Notes: generated from the sequence alone by a model not told the origin. Positions 35,709-46,842 are shown, counted from the stretch's first letter. The stretch is 64,000 nucleotides of DNA from Nocardia cyriacigeorgica (GCF_029868385.1 NZ_JARWNX010000038.1:124001-188000), one strand, 5' to 3'. Translations and numbers: made by a program.

Positions 35709-37313
35709 ATGACGAGCGACCCATGGACCGATGCCTTACCGGATACGGCCACAACACCTGACCCACCACCCACCGCCGACGCCGCGGCGACCGGCCTGTC
35801 GGGCAGACGCCGGTTCGGCGTACTGGCCGCACTGTGCCTGGCGGTCCTGGTCGTCGGCCTCGACACCACCGTCCTCAATGTCGCGCTGCCGACGCTGTCG
35901 GTCGATCTCGGCGCCTCGACCGAACAACTGCAATGGATCGCGAACTCCTACAACCTCGTTCTCGCCGTCCTGCTGCTGCCCGCCGGTCTGCTCGGCGACC
36001 GCTTCGGGCGCAAGAAGATGCTGGCCATCGCGCTGGTGCTGTTCGGCGCGGGATCGGTGGTCTGCGCGCTGGCGACCTCGGCGAACCAGCTGATCGCCGC
36101 GCGCGCCTTCCTCGGCATCGGGGCCGCACTGCTGGTCCCGGTCGTCATGTCACTGATCGCGGTGCTGTTCCCGTCCGAGGACGAGCGCAAGAAGGCGATC
36201 AACTTCTTCGTGGTGTCCAACAGCATCGGGCTGCCGCTCGGCCCGATCGTCGGCGGACTGCTGCTCGATCACTTCTCGTGGTCGTCGATCTTCTGGATCA
36301 ATGTGCCGGTCGCGATCATCGCGGTCACCGCCGTCGTCGTGCTGATTCCGGAATCACGCAGTTCGGTGCGACCGACCATCGACTACACCGGCATCCTGAT
36401 CTCCTCGGCGGCGCTGGCCGCGCTCGTCTACGGCGTGACGCTGGCGGGTGAACGCGGCTGGGGCGATGCGTGGGCCGTGGCCCTCATGATCACCGCTGCG
36501 GTACTGCTCGGCGTATTCGCCCTGGTCGAAGGCCGATTCGGGCGGAAGGGCACGCCGACCCCGCTGGTCGATCTGCATCTGATGCGCTCGCGCTCGTTCG
36601 TCTGGGGCACGGTGCTGATCACCGTGGCCGTCTTCGCCATGTTCGGCCTGCTGTTCACCATGCCGCAGTTCTTCCAGGCCATCCAGGGCGCGGATGCGCT
36701 CGGCACCGGGCTCAAACTGCTGCCGTTCATCGGCGGCATGGTGATCGGCGCGAAGTTCGCGACCCCGGTCGATACCGCCGCCGGAACCCGGATCACCGTG
36801 GCGATCGGATTCGTCATCCTCGCCGTGGGGTTGGGCATGGGCACGCTGACCGATGCCGAGTCCGGCTACGGATATGTCGCCATGTGGATCGCGATCGCGG
36901 GCGCGGGCGCCGGATTCGCCATGCCGTCGGCGATGAACGCCGCGCTCGGTGAGCTCGACCCCGACCGGGCCGGTGCGGGATCGTCGCTGATCCAGGCGAT
37001 GCGTCAGGTCGGCGGCACGGTCGGCATCGCACTGCTCGGCACCGTCGTCAACGCCGCCTACCGCGGCGGAGTCGACACCGAGGGGCTGCCGGGTGAGCTG
37101 GCCGAATCGGTGCGCTCCAGCGCGTCGGGCGGGATGTCGGTGGCATACCGGCTCGGTTCGCCGGAACTGGTGGAATCGGTCACCGGGGCATTCGTCGACA
37201 GCGTCGCGGCCATGCTGTGGGTGTGCACCGCCATCGCGGCCGTCGGCGCGGTCGCGGCAATGATCTTCCTGCCCGAGCGCAGTAAGGCGGTGGACCCGAC
37301 CAGCCTCATGTGA
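35709..37313 (+). CDS. DHA2-family MFS drug exporter, 14 TM
   Basis: 534 aa. Motifs LDTTVLNVALPTL in TM1 and GDRFGRKKML between TM2 and TM3 mark the DHA2 (EmrB/QacA) proton-driven exporters; hydrophobic segments suggest about 14 TM. The substrate cannot be told. Controlled probably by the divergent GbsR-like gene. Confidence 0.9.
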   Translation: MTSDPWTDALPDTATTPDPPPTADAAATGLSGRRRFGVLAALCLAVLVVGLDTTVLNVALPTLSVDLGASTEQLQWIANSYNLVLAVLLLPAGLLGDRFGRKKMLAIALVLFGAGSVVCALATSANQLIAARAFLGIGAALLVPVVMSLIAVLFPSEDERKKAINFFVVSNSIGLPLGPIVGGLLLDHFSWSSIFWINVPVAIIAVTAVVVLIPESRSSVRPTIDYTGILISSAALAALVYGVTLAGERGWGDAWAVALMITAAVLLGVFALVEGRFGRKGTPTPLVDLHLMRSRSFVWGTVLITVAVFAMFGLLFTMPQFFQAIQGADALGTGLKLLPFIGGMVIGAKFATPVDTAAGTRITVAIGFVILAVGLGMGTLTDAESGYGYVAMWIAIAGAGAGFAMPSAMNAALGELDPDRAGAGSSLIQAMRQVGGTVGIALLGTVVNAAYRGGVDTEGLPGELAESVRSSASGGMSVAYRLGSPELVESVTGAFVDSVAAMLWVCTAIAAVGAVAAMIFLPERSKAVDPTSLM

Positions 37314-37320
37314 GTTCGCC

Positions 37321-37360
37321 GCCGATGGCCCGCATTCACTGCCGAATGCGGGCCATCGGC
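37321..37360 (+). terminator. Perfect 17-bp hairpin after the MFS exporter
   Basis: Arms 37321-37337 and 37344-37360 (GCCGATGGCCCGCATTC / its complement), loop ACTGCC, 8 bases after the MFS stop. No T-run follows. Confidence 0.85.
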
Positions 37361-37478
37361 CTGCCCGGCGCGACGTACGGATCGACCTGCCGCCGCCGCG
37401 CCGGTAGCCTCGAGCCGACCGCTCGGCCCGCATCCCGGCGCCGACGGCCGCATTGTCTGATCGGGGAGAGGAAGCTTT

Positions 37479-39518
37479 GTGACATCGTCGGGTCGTCCGT
37501 TCACGCTGGACCGCCGAGCGTTCTTGGTCGCCCTCGGGGTGGTACCGGCGGCGGCGCTGCTGGCCTCCTGCGCCGAGGACGAGCCGCAGCCGTTGAAACA
37601 GGTCGATCTGACCGGCGGCGATCCCGCGATCCGGCCGCAGGACGATCTGTACCGGCACGTCAACGGCAAATGGCTGCGTGAGTATCAGCTGCCGCCGGAC
37701 AAGGTGTCCTACGGTGCCATCAGCGAGGCCAATGAGCGCACCGAACAGCAACTGCGCGAGATCATCGAATCCATCTCCGATCCGGAGCCGGGCTCGGAGG
37801 CGCAGCAGATCCGCGATCTGTACGACGCCAGAATGAACCTGGACGAGATCGAGCAGCTCGGCCTCACCCCGCTGGAGCCGATGTTCGCCGAGATCGATGG
37901 CGCGAAAACCAAGGCCGAACTGGCCGGGGTGATGGGCGCGCTGCCGATCGGCGGGCTGATCGGACTCGGTATCAGCATCGATCGCAAGAACTCCGACGCC
38001 TACATTCCCTCGGTGGGCCAATCCGGTCTCGGACTGAGCGAGCAGTACTACCGCAAGCCGGAGTACGCCGAGCAGCTGGCCGGGTACCGGACCTTCAACG
38101 AGCGGCTCGCCGCCGCGGCCGGTCTGCCCGATCCGGCTGGTCTGGCGCAGCGCAATGTCGATCTGGAGACCAGGATCGCCGCGGCGCACTGGGACAATGT
38201 CCGCAACCGCGATACCGATGCCACCTACAACCGGATGAGCTGGGATGCGACCAAGGCCCTCGCCCCGGAATTCGATTGGGATCCGTGGTTGGACGCCACC
38301 ACCGACCGGCCGAAGGACCTGTTCGCCGAGATCGTGGTGAACCAGCCGTCGTATGTCACCGAGGCGGGCAAGATCTGGGCCGAGACCGATATCGCCCTGT
38401 GGCGCGACTATCTGAAGCTGACCCTGCTGCGCCAGTACGCGCGGTTCCTGCCGAAGACGTTCGCCGATGCCAATTTCGATTTCAACGGCAGGCTGATGGC
38501 CGGGCTCCAGGAGCGTCCGGAGCAGTGGAAGTCCGCGGTCGGCACGGTGGACTCCAATCTCGGCGAACAGCTGGGAAAGCTTTACGTGGACAAGCATTTC
38601 CCGCCGGAGGCCAAGGAACGGGCCATGGAGATGGTGGACGATCTGTTCGCCGCCTACCGGGAGAATTTCACCAACTCCTCGTGGATGTCGCCGGAGACCA
38701 GGCAGGCCTCGCTCGAGAAGCTGGACAAGATCAATCCCAAGATCGGCTATCCGGACGAGTGGGTCGATTATTCGGGGCTCACGATCACTCGGGGCAAGCT
38801 CATCGAATCATTGCGCGCGGTCAACGATTTCGAGGTCAAGCGTGCATTCGACCGGTTGGGCACCAAGGTCGACGATACCGAGTGGGCGATGTCGCCGCAG
38901 ACCGTGAACGCCTACTACATGGCCGCCACCAATGAGATCGCCTTCCCGGCCGCCTACCTGCAACCGCCGTTCTTCGACAAGGACGCCGAAGCCGCGGTCA
39001 ACTACGGCGCGGTCGGCGCGACCATCGGCCACGAGATCGGCCACGGCTTCGACGATCAGGGCTCGAAATTCGACGGTGACGGCAATCGCCGCGACTGGTG
39101 GACCGAAGCCGATCGCGCCGCCTTCGACGCCAAGACCCAGCAGCTGATCGACCAGTACAACGTGCTCGTGCCCGAGGGGCTCGACCCGGAACAGCACGTC
39201 AACGGTGAACTCACCGTCGGCGAGAACCTGGCCGATCTGCGCGGCCTCCAGATCGCGCTGGCGGCCTTCCGGATCGCCGAAAAGCGCCGCGGCGTGGACA
39301 ATCCCGACTACCACGCCATGTTCCTGTCCTGGGCCCGCGGCTGGCGGGACATGCAGACCCGCGAGGTCACCGAGCGACTGCTGGCCACCGACACCCACTC
39401 CCCCAACGAATTCCGCGCCAACCAGGTGGTGCGCAATATCGAGGAGTTCTACACCACGTTCGGAGTGAAGGAGGGCGACGAGCTGTTCCTCCCGAAGGAT
39501 CAGCGCGTCAGCTTGTGA
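37479..39518 (+). CDS. M13-family zinc metallopeptidase lipoprotein (neprilysin type)
   Basis: 679 aa from GTG 37479. The N-terminus has twin arginines (DRRAFLVALG) and a lipobox (LLASC), so it is probably a Tat-exported lipoprotein. The zinc motif HEIGHGFD starts at H518 and the third ligand lies in GENLADLRGL (E582, D586), which is the M13 pattern. NAYYMAATNEIAFPA, the M13 substrate-binding motif region, is present. Mycobacterial Zmp1 is a relative. It stands alone between two hairpins. Confidence 0.93.
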   Translation: MTSSGRPFTLDRRAFLVALGVVPAAALLASCAEDEPQPLKQVDLTGGDPAIRPQDDLYRHVNGKWLREYQLPPDKVSYGAISEANERTEQQLREIIESISDPEPGSEAQQIRDLYDARMNLDEIEQLGLTPLEPMFAEIDGAKTKAELAGVMGALPIGGLIGLGISIDRKNSDAYIPSVGQSGLGLSEQYYRKPEYAEQLAGYRTFNERLAAAAGLPDPAGLAQRNVDLETRIAAAHWDNVRNRDTDATYNRMSWDATKALAPEFDWDPWLDATTDRPKDLFAEIVVNQPSYVTEAGKIWAETDIALWRDYLKLTLLRQYARFLPKTFADANFDFNGRLMAGLQERPEQWKSAVGTVDSNLGEQLGKLYVDKHFPPEAKERAMEMVDDLFAAYRENFTNSSWMSPETRQASLEKLDKINPKIGYPDEWVDYSGLTITRGKLIESLRAVNDFEVKRAFDRLGTKVDDTEWAMSPQTVNAYYMAATNEIAFPAAYLQPPFFDKDAEAAVNYGAVGATIGHEIGHGFDDQGSKFDGDGNRRDWWTEADRAAFDAKTQQLIDQYNVLVPEGLDPEQHVNGELTVGENLADLRGLQIALAAFRIAEKRRGVDNPDYHAMFLSWARGWRDMQTREVTERLLATDTHSPNEFRANQVVRNIEEFYTTFGVKEGDELFLPKDQRVSL

Positions 39519-39531
39519 GCTCTGCCGGTCG

Positions 39532-39563
39532 ACCGTCCGCGCCGCGTCGCCGGTGCGGACGGT
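39532..39563. terminator. Hairpin between the convergent M13 peptidase and ABC permease genes
   Basis: Arms ACCGTCCGC (39532-39540) and GCGGACGGT (39555-39563) with a 14-base loop, 13 bases after the peptidase stop. The rest of 39564-39678 shows nothing clear. Confidence 0.6.
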
Positions 39564-39678
39564 TCGAACCGGCATCCGCGGCGCCCCACGCGTGCAGACT
39601 ACGCACCGGCAGCACACTGGAGCGCGTCGCGCAGTGAACAGTGCACGCGACATCGAGGTCGCCGGATCAGCCGCCGGA

Positions 39679-40467
39679 CTAGTCGGTCTTCGTATCGCCC
39701 ATGGCGAGTCGTACGGTGCCGATCACGAAGATCGTCAGGCAGATCGCGGCGAAGTAGAGCAGGGAGCCGGTTTCGCCGCCGAACAGGGTTTTGATGGTCG
39801 ACATCTGGCCGACGCCGAGTTCGCCGTTCTTGAATGGGGACAGGCGTTGGAGCAGGATGCCTGGGTCGCCGGGGATGAAGGTGACGAACACTTCGACGCC
39901 GAACTTCCACAGCAGCACGACCATGACCACCAGTCCCGGTTTGGGCATGAGGGCCGACAGGCCGAGGCCGAGGGCGCAGATCAGGATGGCGAAGATCGGC
40001 ACGCAGATCAGCAGGCGGACGCCCTCGCCGGAGAACGCGTCGACCTTGCCCCAGATCTCCGGGAAGATCCGTGGGAAGCCGCCGAGCAGGATGAAGGTGG
40101 TCACCAGGGCGACCACGCCGGTGATCGTGCCGAACACGATCAGCTTGGCCACCGGCAGCAGCCAGCGCCGCGGCTGGATACCGAAGGCGATCTCGACGGT
40201 CTTGTCCTTGAACTCCGCGCACAGCGAGGTGACCCCGCCCGACATCAGGATGAAGGTCGCGAAGATCAGGATCCAGTACGTCGAGTTGTTGGTCTCCATA
40301 CCGCCGCTGCCGTTGAACGACTGCGCCTCGGTGGCCTTCGCGATACCGAAATTGATCAGCACCGGGATCAGGATCGCCAGCGGTACGACCGTGTACCACA
40401 GTGAATTCCGCCAGGAGAGTTTGACCAGTTCACTGCGCACGGACCGGGCGAGGTAGGTGCCGAGCAT
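39679..40467 (-). CDS. ABC-2 type transporter permease
   Basis: 262 aa with about six hydrophobic segments; starts MLGTYLARSVRSELVKL. Typical ABC-2 permease. Its ATG overlaps the ATPase stop (TGATG), so the two are coupled. Last gene of the second siderophore operon, so it may export the siderophore or a precursor (inference). Confidence 0.85.
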   Translation of the reverse strand: MLGTYLARSVRSELVKLSWRNSLWYTVVPLAILIPVLINFGIAKATEAQSFNGSGGMETNNSTYWILIFATFILMSGGVTSLCAEFKDKTVEIAFGIQPRRWLLPVAKLIVFGTITGVVALVTTFILLGGFPRIFPEIWGKVDAFSGEGVRLLICVPIFAILICALGLGLSALMPKPGLVVMVVLLWKFGVEVFVTFIPGDPGILLQRLSPFKNGELGVGQMSTIKTLFGGETGSLLYFAAICLTIFVIGTVRLAMGDTKTD

Positions 40468-41204
40468 CAGCGCTCACCCCCGCCCGCGGAATATTCGACG
40501 CTGGCGCGGGTGAGGGCGATGTAGGCCGATTCCAGGCGGCGGGGACCTGATCCCTTGGCCACCAGTTCGTCCTTACTCGTATCGGAGAGCACTTTTCCCT
40601 TGCCCATGACGACGATCCGGTCACCGGTGATCTCTACCTCGGTGAGATTGTGTGAGGCGATCAGCAGGCATTTGCCTTCCGCGGCCAACCCGACGACCAG
40701 TTCCCGCAACCACAGCGTGCCCTCGACATCGAGACCGTTGGCGGGTTCGTCGAGTACCAGCGTGCGCGGATCGCCGAGCAGCGCCGACGCGATACCGAGC
40801 CGCTGCAACATGCCGTAGGAGAACTTACCCACCGAGCGGCGCGCCACCGGTTCGAGCCCGACCCGTTCCAGCACCCGCCCGACATTGCCCGCCGGTACGC
40901 CGCCCAGCCGCGCCTGCCAGAGCAGATGCTGGCGCGCGGTGTGCTTGGGATTGCGGGCGAAGGCGCCGAGACCGAACCCGATCTCGCCGACCGTGTCCCG
41001 GAAGTCCAGCAGTCCCTTGTCGTTGATGCGGACCGAACCGGAACTCGCCCGGGTGAGACCGGCGATCATGCGCATGACCGTGGTCTTGCCCGCCCCGTTG
41101 GGGCCGAGCAGATAGGTGATCGAGCCCGCTTCGGCTTCGAAGCTGACATCGTCGACGGCGACGTTCTCGCCGAAGCGTTTGGAAACGCCGCGAACGCTGA
41201 TCAT
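40467..41204 (-). CDS. ABC transporter ATP-binding protein
   Basis: 245 aa. Walker A GPNGAGKTT (residues 34-42), signature SYGMLQRLG (variant LSGGQ typical of ABC-2 exporters), Walker B TLVLDEPANGLD, switch SHN. Partner of the adjacent permease. 38 bases after the FAAL gene on the same strand. Confidence 0.92.
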   Translation of the reverse strand: MISVRGVSKRFGENVAVDDVSFEAEAGSITYLLGPNGAGKTTVMRMIAGLTRASSGSVRINDKGLLDFRDTVGEIGFGLGAFARNPKHTARQHLLWQARLGGVPAGNVGRVLERVGLEPVARRSVGKFSYGMLQRLGIASALLGDPRTLVLDEPANGLDVEGTLWLRELVVGLAAEGKCLLIASHNLTEVEITGDRIVVMGKGKVLSDTSKDELVAKGSGPRRLESAYIALTRASVEYSAGGGER

Positions 41205-41242
41205 GAGAGAAATCCTGGTAGGTGGTGCGGAAAGACCTTCCG

Positions 41243-42883
41243 TCAGGCGGGGATCAGGCTTGCCGCCGAGGAGCGGCGCAGCTTGCCGGACGGGGTCTTG
41301 GGCAGTGCGCCCTTGTGCACGACGGTGACCACGGTGGGCGCGATGCCCACATCGTCGTAGACGGCGCGGGCGACCTCTTTGCGGATGCGCTCGCTCTCAT
41401 CGCCGTCGGCCGCCGCATCCGATTCGACGATGACGGCGATGCCTTCCCTCGCCATATGGGACAGCCGGACCGCGACGGCCGCGATACTGCCGGGCCGCAC
41501 ACCGGGGACGACGCCCGCGGCCCGCTCGACCACGGTCGGGGAGATATTGCGGCCCGCGACGATGATGACGTCCTTCTTGCGGCCCGACACCACGACCTCA
41601 CCGGTGCCTGCGACGACGTAACCGAGATCGCCGGTGGACAGCCACCCGTCGGCGTCATTGGCCGAGACGTAGCCGTCGGGGCCGAGGTAGCGCTTGGTCA
41701 CGGCCTCACCGCGCACCAGGATATTGCCGACGTGATCGTCGGGCAGGGCCTGGCCGTTGTCGTCGACCACCTTGAGTTCGATCCCGGGGACCGGGACGCC
41801 CAGGCGCATCATGGTGCGGGCGCGGGTGACGTCCTCGCGCTGCACGACACCATCGGCCTCCACCCGCTCCGCGTCGATGACGTCCACCGTGTACCGCTCG
41901 GCGGCGGCGGTGAACGACACCGCGAGGGTGGTCTCGGCCATCCCGTAGGACGGCATCAGCGCTTCGGCACGGAAGCCGAAACGTTCGGCCTCGCCGACGA
42001 ACTCCACGAGGGTGCTCTCATCGACGGCCTCCGCGCCGTTGACCGCGACACGCATGGACGACAGGTCGTAGGCGCCGTCCTCAGCCCGGCGCAACCGGCG
42101 GGCGAGCAGTGAGTAGGCGAAATTGGGTGCCGCGGTGAGGGTTCCACCGAAGCGGGTGATGAGTTCGGCCCACGACAGCGGATTCTTGAGGAAGCCGAGC
42201 GGGGTGATGATGACCGAGGTGGCCTGCGCGAACATCGGTGTCATCAGCATGCCGATCATGCCCATATCGTGGTACAGCGGCAGCCAGCTGACGATCACAT
42301 CGTCGGACGCGATCTCGGCTGCGGTGACCATCGCCACCTGGTTCTGATGCATGTTCGCATACGAGATGGCCACGGCCTTCGGCACGCCAGTGGTGCCGGA
42401 GGTCAGCTGGAGGATCGCGATGTCCTCCTCATCGGTGGACACATGCGGTAGTTCCTCGGTGCGAGCGGCCAGCTCGTCGATCGAGATGAACGGGACGCCG
42501 ATATCGAGCCCCCGCACCGCCTCGGTGAACGGTGCGCCGACCACGACGACGCGGGCGTTCAGCATCTCGATCACCGCGCGCGTATCCGCCACCCAGGTCT
42601 CGAGGTTGGTGCGCGGGGTGGGCTGATGCAGCATCGTGAAGGCGCCGCCGCGCATCCAGATCGCCTGCACGGTCACGGCCACGTCGCCAGGGGTGCCCGC
42701 CAGGATGGCGACCGAATCACCCGGCACCACACCGGCTTCGGCCAGACCGCCCGCGACCCGGCGGGCCACCGACCGCACCTGGTCCCAGGATCGAAACGTC
42801 AGATCCGACGATTCGATACCGCTCCACAGACCGTTGACCTCGGAAGCGGGCTGCTCGAAAAGCAACTCGGTGATTCTGCTCAT
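41243..42883 (-). CDS. Fatty-acid-AMP ligase, MbtM/FadD33-like
   Basis: 546 aa from MSRITELLFEQPA; an upstream in-frame start exists but has a poorer context. Activates a fatty acid with ATP and passes it to an ACP. AMP-binding motif LTSGTTGVPKAV, then WLPLYHDMGMIGML, FLKNPLSWAEL, STGDLGYV, SGRKKDVIIVAG and the terminal GALPKTPSGKLRR with its catalytic Lys. In mycobactin synthesis MbtM loads the lipid tail onto MbtL; the ACP in this cluster is the expected partner. The chain is a little shorter than many FAALs. Confidence 0.88.
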   Translation of the reverse strand: MSRITELLFEQPASEVNGLWSGIESSDLTFRSWDQVRSVARRVAGGLAEAGVVPGDSVAILAGTPGDVAVTVQAIWMRGGAFTMLHQPTPRTNLETWVADTRAVIEMLNARVVVVGAPFTEAVRGLDIGVPFISIDELAARTEELPHVSTDEEDIAILQLTSGTTGVPKAVAISYANMHQNQVAMVTAAEIASDDVIVSWLPLYHDMGMIGMLMTPMFAQATSVIITPLGFLKNPLSWAELITRFGGTLTAAPNFAYSLLARRLRRAEDGAYDLSSMRVAVNGAEAVDESTLVEFVGEAERFGFRAEALMPSYGMAETTLAVSFTAAAERYTVDVIDAERVEADGVVQREDVTRARTMMRLGVPVPGIELKVVDDNGQALPDDHVGNILVRGEAVTKRYLGPDGYVSANDADGWLSTGDLGYVVAGTGEVVVSGRKKDVIIVAGRNISPTVVERAAGVVPGVRPGSIAAVAVRLSHMAREGIAVIVESDAAADGDESERIRKEVARAVYDDVGIAPTVVTVVHKGALPKTPSGKLRRSSAASLIPA

Positions 42884-42992
42884 TGGTGTTCCACTCTCTT
42901 CCCGCACTGCGGTTGCGCACACGGCGCACCACGGCGTCGAATCTGGTTCGGTTCCGGCGCTTCGGGTCCGCCGACGCCGGGGTACGGCCGGA

Positions 42993-44273
42993 TCATTCCG
43001 AGGTCGCCGCTTCGCGAAGCACCCGGTCGAAATGCTCGGCGAAGGTGTCGGCGTATCCCGCGGGTAGGGCGGCGGGATCGATGACGATGCCGAAGGAGGT
43101 CTTGTTGCCGAGGATCAGCGCGGTCACCGACAGCGAATATCCGGCCAGCGGCGACAGCGGGGTCAGTTCCGCGATCGTCTGGCCGAGCACGGCGCGAATC
43201 CGCGAGAAGCCGGGGTTGACGCCGATGTGGATGTCGGGGCTCATATGGGCCATGCCCGCGCCCGCGATCACCCGCTGCATCGCCCACGGCAGACCGGGAG
43301 CGGTGGTGGGGGCCGCGGTGGCGAGTTCGGGACGGCGCTGTTCGATGGTGGCCAGCTCCGACCGGGTCCGCTCGATCTGGCGCGCCAGATCGGCCTCGTT
43401 GCCGAGGAGGTTGAGCGGGGAGACCAGGACGGCGTTACCGGTGTGCCGGAAGGTCGGATCGTTGGTGACGGGCAGCGTCACCCGGATGACCTCGGCCGGG
43501 TTCGCGGCGGCGGGCGGCGCGATACTCACGGTGCGGCCGACCGCGGCGAGCAGGAACTCGTGCACGGTCGCGCCGTTCTTCTTGGCGGCGCGGCGCAGAT
43601 CGCGGGTGGACGCGCTGTAGAGGGCGTACTCGCGTTTGCCGGACTTGGTGAGCTTCGGCCAGCCGCGACCCTTACGTCCCGCGGCCCATTGCTCATTGAA
43701 GGCGGCCTTGGATTCCTCGAGCACCTCGGGCTCGACGGCCGGGGTTCGGAAGCGCGGACTGGTCGCGAACCGTTCGAATTCGGTGAGTTCTTCGGGGGTG
43801 CCGTCGGCCAGCAGTGCGGCGAAGGCCGCACCGGCGATGCCGTCGGACACGGCGTGGTGCACACGCAGCAGGAAGAACTGGGGACCGTCACCGCGGGGGG
43901 TGAACATGGTGATGTGCCACATCGGCTCGGGCCGGGGCAGCGGCGTCTCCAGCAGGGTCGCGATCCGGGTGCGCAGATCGGCGTCGTCGGCGTAGTCGAC
44001 GGCGGCGAGATGCCGGTCCACGTCGACCTTTTCGGCCAGCACCACCTGCGGTTTGCGCCACCGCCCGTTCAGGATGCCCATGCGGAACAGCTCGAACAGT
44101 TCGCTGCGCTCACGTACCCGCTCGCGCACATCCGCCACCGCCAGCCGCGGGCCATCGGGCGCCAGCTCCAGCAGCATCGACCAGTGCATCGGGCGGCTGT
44201 CGGTATCCAGGTGCAAATAGGTGTGATCCGACGGCGTCAGCTCGGTGACGGCGGATGTGGTCTCGGTGCTCAT
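42993..44273 (-). CDS. WS/DGAT-type acyltransferase
   Basis: 426 aa. Catalytic [10 protein letters not shown] (H139, H140, D144) is intact and the C-terminal domain pattern is that of the wax ester synthase/DGAT family. Its start overlaps the stop of the acyl-CoA dehydrogenase gene (ATGA), so it belongs to the siderophore operon. It could transfer the acyl tail to the siderophore (inference); ordinary lipid synthesis is the alternative. Confidence 0.85.
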   Translation of the reverse strand: MSTETTSAVTELTPSDHTYLHLDTDSRPMHWSMLLELAPDGPRLAVADVRERVRERSELFELFRMGILNGRWRKPQVVLAEKVDVDRHLAAVDYADDADLRTRIATLLETPLPRPEPMWHITMFTPRGDGPQFFLLRVHHAVSDGIAGAAFAALLADGTPEELTEFERFATSPRFRTPAVEPEVLEESKAAFNEQWAAGRKGRGWPKLTKSGKREYALYSASTRDLRRAAKKNGATVHEFLLAAVGRTVSIAPPAAANPAEVIRVTLPVTNDPTFRHTGNAVLVSPLNLLGNEADLARQIERTRSELATIEQRRPELATAAPTTAPGLPWAMQRVIAGAGMAHMSPDIHIGVNPGFSRIRAVLGQTIAELTPLSPLAGYSLSVTALILGNKTSFGIVIDPAALPAGYADTFAEHFDRVLREAATSE

Positions 44274-45421
44274 GGCTGTTCCACCTTCGCGAGCATCTGC
44301 TCATAGCGTGCGTTATCGGGCTTCATGGCCGCGGCGACCAGTTCCAGCAGCACCTCGTCGGCGCCGCCGCCGACGCGGGCCAGCTTCATGTCCCGGTACC
44401 AGCGTTCGAACGGCAGGCCGACTTGCAGATAGCCGATGCCGCCGAAGATGTGCAGGCACTCCGAGGCCACTTCCTCGCCGAGCTTCGCCGAGGAAGCCTT
44501 CAGCGAGGCGGCCGTACGCAGATTGATCTTGCCTTCGGCGGCGACACCGTCGAGGGCGTAGCGCAGCTGGTCGACCCGCGCTTGCAGATCCGCGACCCGC
44601 AGCCGCAGGGCCTGATGGTCGTAGAGGCGCTTACCGAACTGGGTGCGGTCGTACATCCGGGCCAGGGTGACGCCGAGCATCACCTCGCAGGCCGCGGCGA
44701 TCTGGCCCGCCACCGAATAGCGTTCGTGGGCCAGGCCCCAGCTGATGACGGCGAGACCGGTCGCGGGGCGGGCGATGAGCGCCTCCTCCGGGATCCAGGT
44801 GTCGATGGTCACCGGGGCCGTGTCCAGCGGGCCCGCGCCCAACTTCTCGTACGGTGTGCCGACCTGCACCTGCGAGATGGGCACGGCCGCGAGCGCGACG
44901 CTGCCCGATTCCCCGGCCGAGCCGCTGCTCGCATCGCGGCAGACCACGAGGATGTAGTCCGCGATCGGGGACAGCGAGACGAACTTCTTGTGGCCGACCA
45001 CCCGGTAGCCGTCGCCCTCGGGTGCGATCATGGTCTGTGCGTTCTGGAGATCCGAGCCGCCCGATTCCTCGGACGCGCCGATGCACAGCACCTTCTCCAC
45101 CGCGATGGCCTCTTCGGCCAGATTGCGCAGGAAGTCGTTGCGGCCGAAGCGGCGCAGGATGGCGATGGCCGAATCGTGCAGGCTCACCCCGACGCCGATG
45201 GCCGCCGAACCGAGCGTGCCGAGTTCGCGGGCCAGTGCGAAGTGATGCTCCAGCTCGGTGAGTTTGCGGCCCTCCCATTTGCGCGCGAACACACCGGCGG
45301 CGCCGAGGTGCTCGAGCAGGTGGCGCGGGAACCTCTTGTCCAGCTCGGCCTGTTCGGTCCAGGCGACCACACGGTCGTCGAAAGCCTTGGCGAGCACGTC
45401 GTCATAGGAATTGTCAGTCAC
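44270..45421 (-). CDS. Acyl-CoA/acyl-ACP dehydrogenase, MbtN/FadE-like
   Basis: 383 aa from GTG 45421, which overlaps the preceding stop by 8 bases; a longer frame to 45541 lies within that gene and was rejected. FAD enzyme with [19 protein letters not shown] and [23 protein letters not shown] blocks. In mycobactin clusters MbtN introduces a cis double bond in the acyl tail on the ACP; the same job is likely here. Confidence 0.88.
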   Translation of the reverse strand: MTDNSYDDVLAKAFDDRVVAWTEQAELDKRFPRHLLEHLGAAGVFARKWEGRKLTELEHHFALARELGTLGSAAIGVGVSLHDSAIAILRRFGRNDFLRNLAEEAIAVEKVLCIGASEESGGSDLQNAQTMIAPEGDGYRVVGHKKFVSLSPIADYILVVCRDASSGSAGESGSVALAAVPISQVQVGTPYEKLGAGPLDTAPVTIDTWIPEEALIARPATGLAVISWGLAHERYSVAGQIAAACEVMLGVTLARMYDRTQFGKRLYDHQALRLRVADLQARVDQLRYALDGVAAEGKINLRTAASLKASSAKLGEEVASECLHIFGGIGYLQVGLPFERWYRDMKLARVGGGADEVLLELVAAAMKPDNARYEQMLAKVEQP

Positions 45422-46823
45422 TGGTGAGCCCTTTGTCCTGCCGGTCCGCGGCCGCGTTCGCGAGGACCCGGTCGAGTTCCTCATGAATGCGCACAACGGT
45501 CTGCTCGTCGAAAAGATCGACCTGATAGGCGATCTGCACATCGGTGTGGTCGGCGTGTAGGAACGCTTCCACGGTCAGCGGGAGCAGGGCGTAACCCTTC
45601 TCCGCGAGTTCCCAGGCGGTGGTGCAACCGGGCAACTGTGGGCCGTCGATCTTCTGCTCCAGGAACAGCACCAACGATTCGTAGGGCCTCGTCCGCCCGC
45701 CGACCCGCCGCGCGGCCTCGGCGATGTGGTCGTAGGGGAAGCTGCGGTGGCCGAACGCGGCGTCGGTGACCGCGCGAACCCGCGCAACCAGATCGGCGAA
45801 GGAAACCTCGTCGGCGCCGATGCGCAAGGCGATGGAATTGCTGAGATTGCCGATCAGCGAACCCATCCCGGACTCCTCACGGTTGGCGACCGCGGTGCCG
45901 ATGACGATATCGCGCTGACCGGTGATCCGGCGCAGTGTCAGGTAGTACGCGGCGAGGAACACCGAGAAGGCCGGAGTGCGCAGGGTGGTGCTCAGTGCGC
46001 GCAGATTCTTGTCGGCCGCCACACTCAAGGTGCGATCGCAGCGCCCGCCGCGTTCGGAGACGGTGTCGGGCTGCCGGTCGTACGGCAGGCGCAGCGGTTC
46101 GAGTCCGTCGAATTGCCGCTCCCAGAAACGGATATCGTCGCCGTGATCGGCATCGGCGAACCGCTGCTGTTCCCATTCGGCGAAATCCGCGATCTGCAAT
46201 GACAGCGGCGCGAAATCCAGTTCCGAACCCGGACCTTCCTTCGCGCGCGCATAGGCGCGTTCCAGGTCACGCGAGAGGACGGGCAGCGTCATGCCATCCC
46301 AGGCGATGTGCTGCAACGCCATCACCACGGCCATCTTCGGCCGCCCCGAATCGTCCGGCGGCAGTTCGACGTAGGTCAGCCGCAGCGACGATTCGGCCGC
46401 CAGATCGAAGGGCTCGGTACCGGCGGCGGCCATCACCGCACGCAACCGCGCGTCCGCGTCCGGTTCGGCACGCAGATCCAGCGATTCCGTACGCGGCGGT
46501 AGATCCTGGTGAATGCGCTGGTACGGTGTGCCGTCCTGGTCGGCGTGGTAGGTGGTACGCAGCACCTCGTGCCTGCGGACCAGCGCCAGGAACGCGCGTT
46601 GCAGCGCGGCACCGTCCACCTCGCCGGTGAAAGTGAAGGCCAGACAGAGATTGTGCGCCGTGCTGTCGGGCGTTCGCCGCTGGTAATCCCATACACCCCG
46701 CTGGGCGAACGACAGCGGCGCCCGCCCCGGATCGCGCCGGGGCGCGACACCGGGAGCGGCCGCGATACCCGCATCGCTGAGCCTGGCCCGCATCGCGGCC
46801 TGAAGGTCCTCTAATGACGCCAC
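45414..46823 (-). CDS. Stand-alone NRPS condensation-domain protein (QHIAWDG)
   Basis: 469 aa: one full condensation domain with about 30 N-terminal residues and no carrier or adenylation domain. The catalytic motif is QHIAWDG (Q171, H172, D176, G177); the catalytic second His is kept while the first is Gln. [12 protein letters not shown] is the C1-like motif and SLVLFLEQ occurs near the end. It follows the NRPS by 19 bases. It could join an NRPS-bound acyl group to a free amine or N-hydroxyamine (inference). Confidence 0.88.
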   Translation of the reverse strand: MASLEDLQAAMRARLSDAGIAAAPGVAPRRDPGRAPLSFAQRGVWDYQRRTPDSTAHNLCLAFTFTGEVDGAALQRAFLALVRRHEVLRTTYHADQDGTPYQRIHQDLPPRTESLDLRAEPDADARLRAVMAAAGTEPFDLAAESSLRLTYVELPPDDSGRPKMAVVMALQHIAWDGMTLPVLSRDLERAYARAKEGPGSELDFAPLSLQIADFAEWEQQRFADADHGDDIRFWERQFDGLEPLRLPYDRQPDTVSERGGRCDRTLSVAADKNLRALSTTLRTPAFSVFLAAYYLTLRRITGQRDIVIGTAVANREESGMGSLIGNLSNSIALRIGADEVSFADLVARVRAVTDAAFGHRSFPYDHIAEAARRVGGRTRPYESLVLFLEQKIDGPQLPGCTTAWELAEKGYALLPLTVEAFLHADHTDVQIAYQVDLFDEQTVVRIHEELDRVLANAAADRQDKGLTSD

Positions 46824-46842
46824 GTCGATCGTCCCTCGCCGG

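Noticed and set aside
36354..38597. Minus-strand frame of 747 codons across the MFS and M13 genes
   Set aside because: It crosses two well-recognised plus-strand genes and a hairpin, so it is a shadow.
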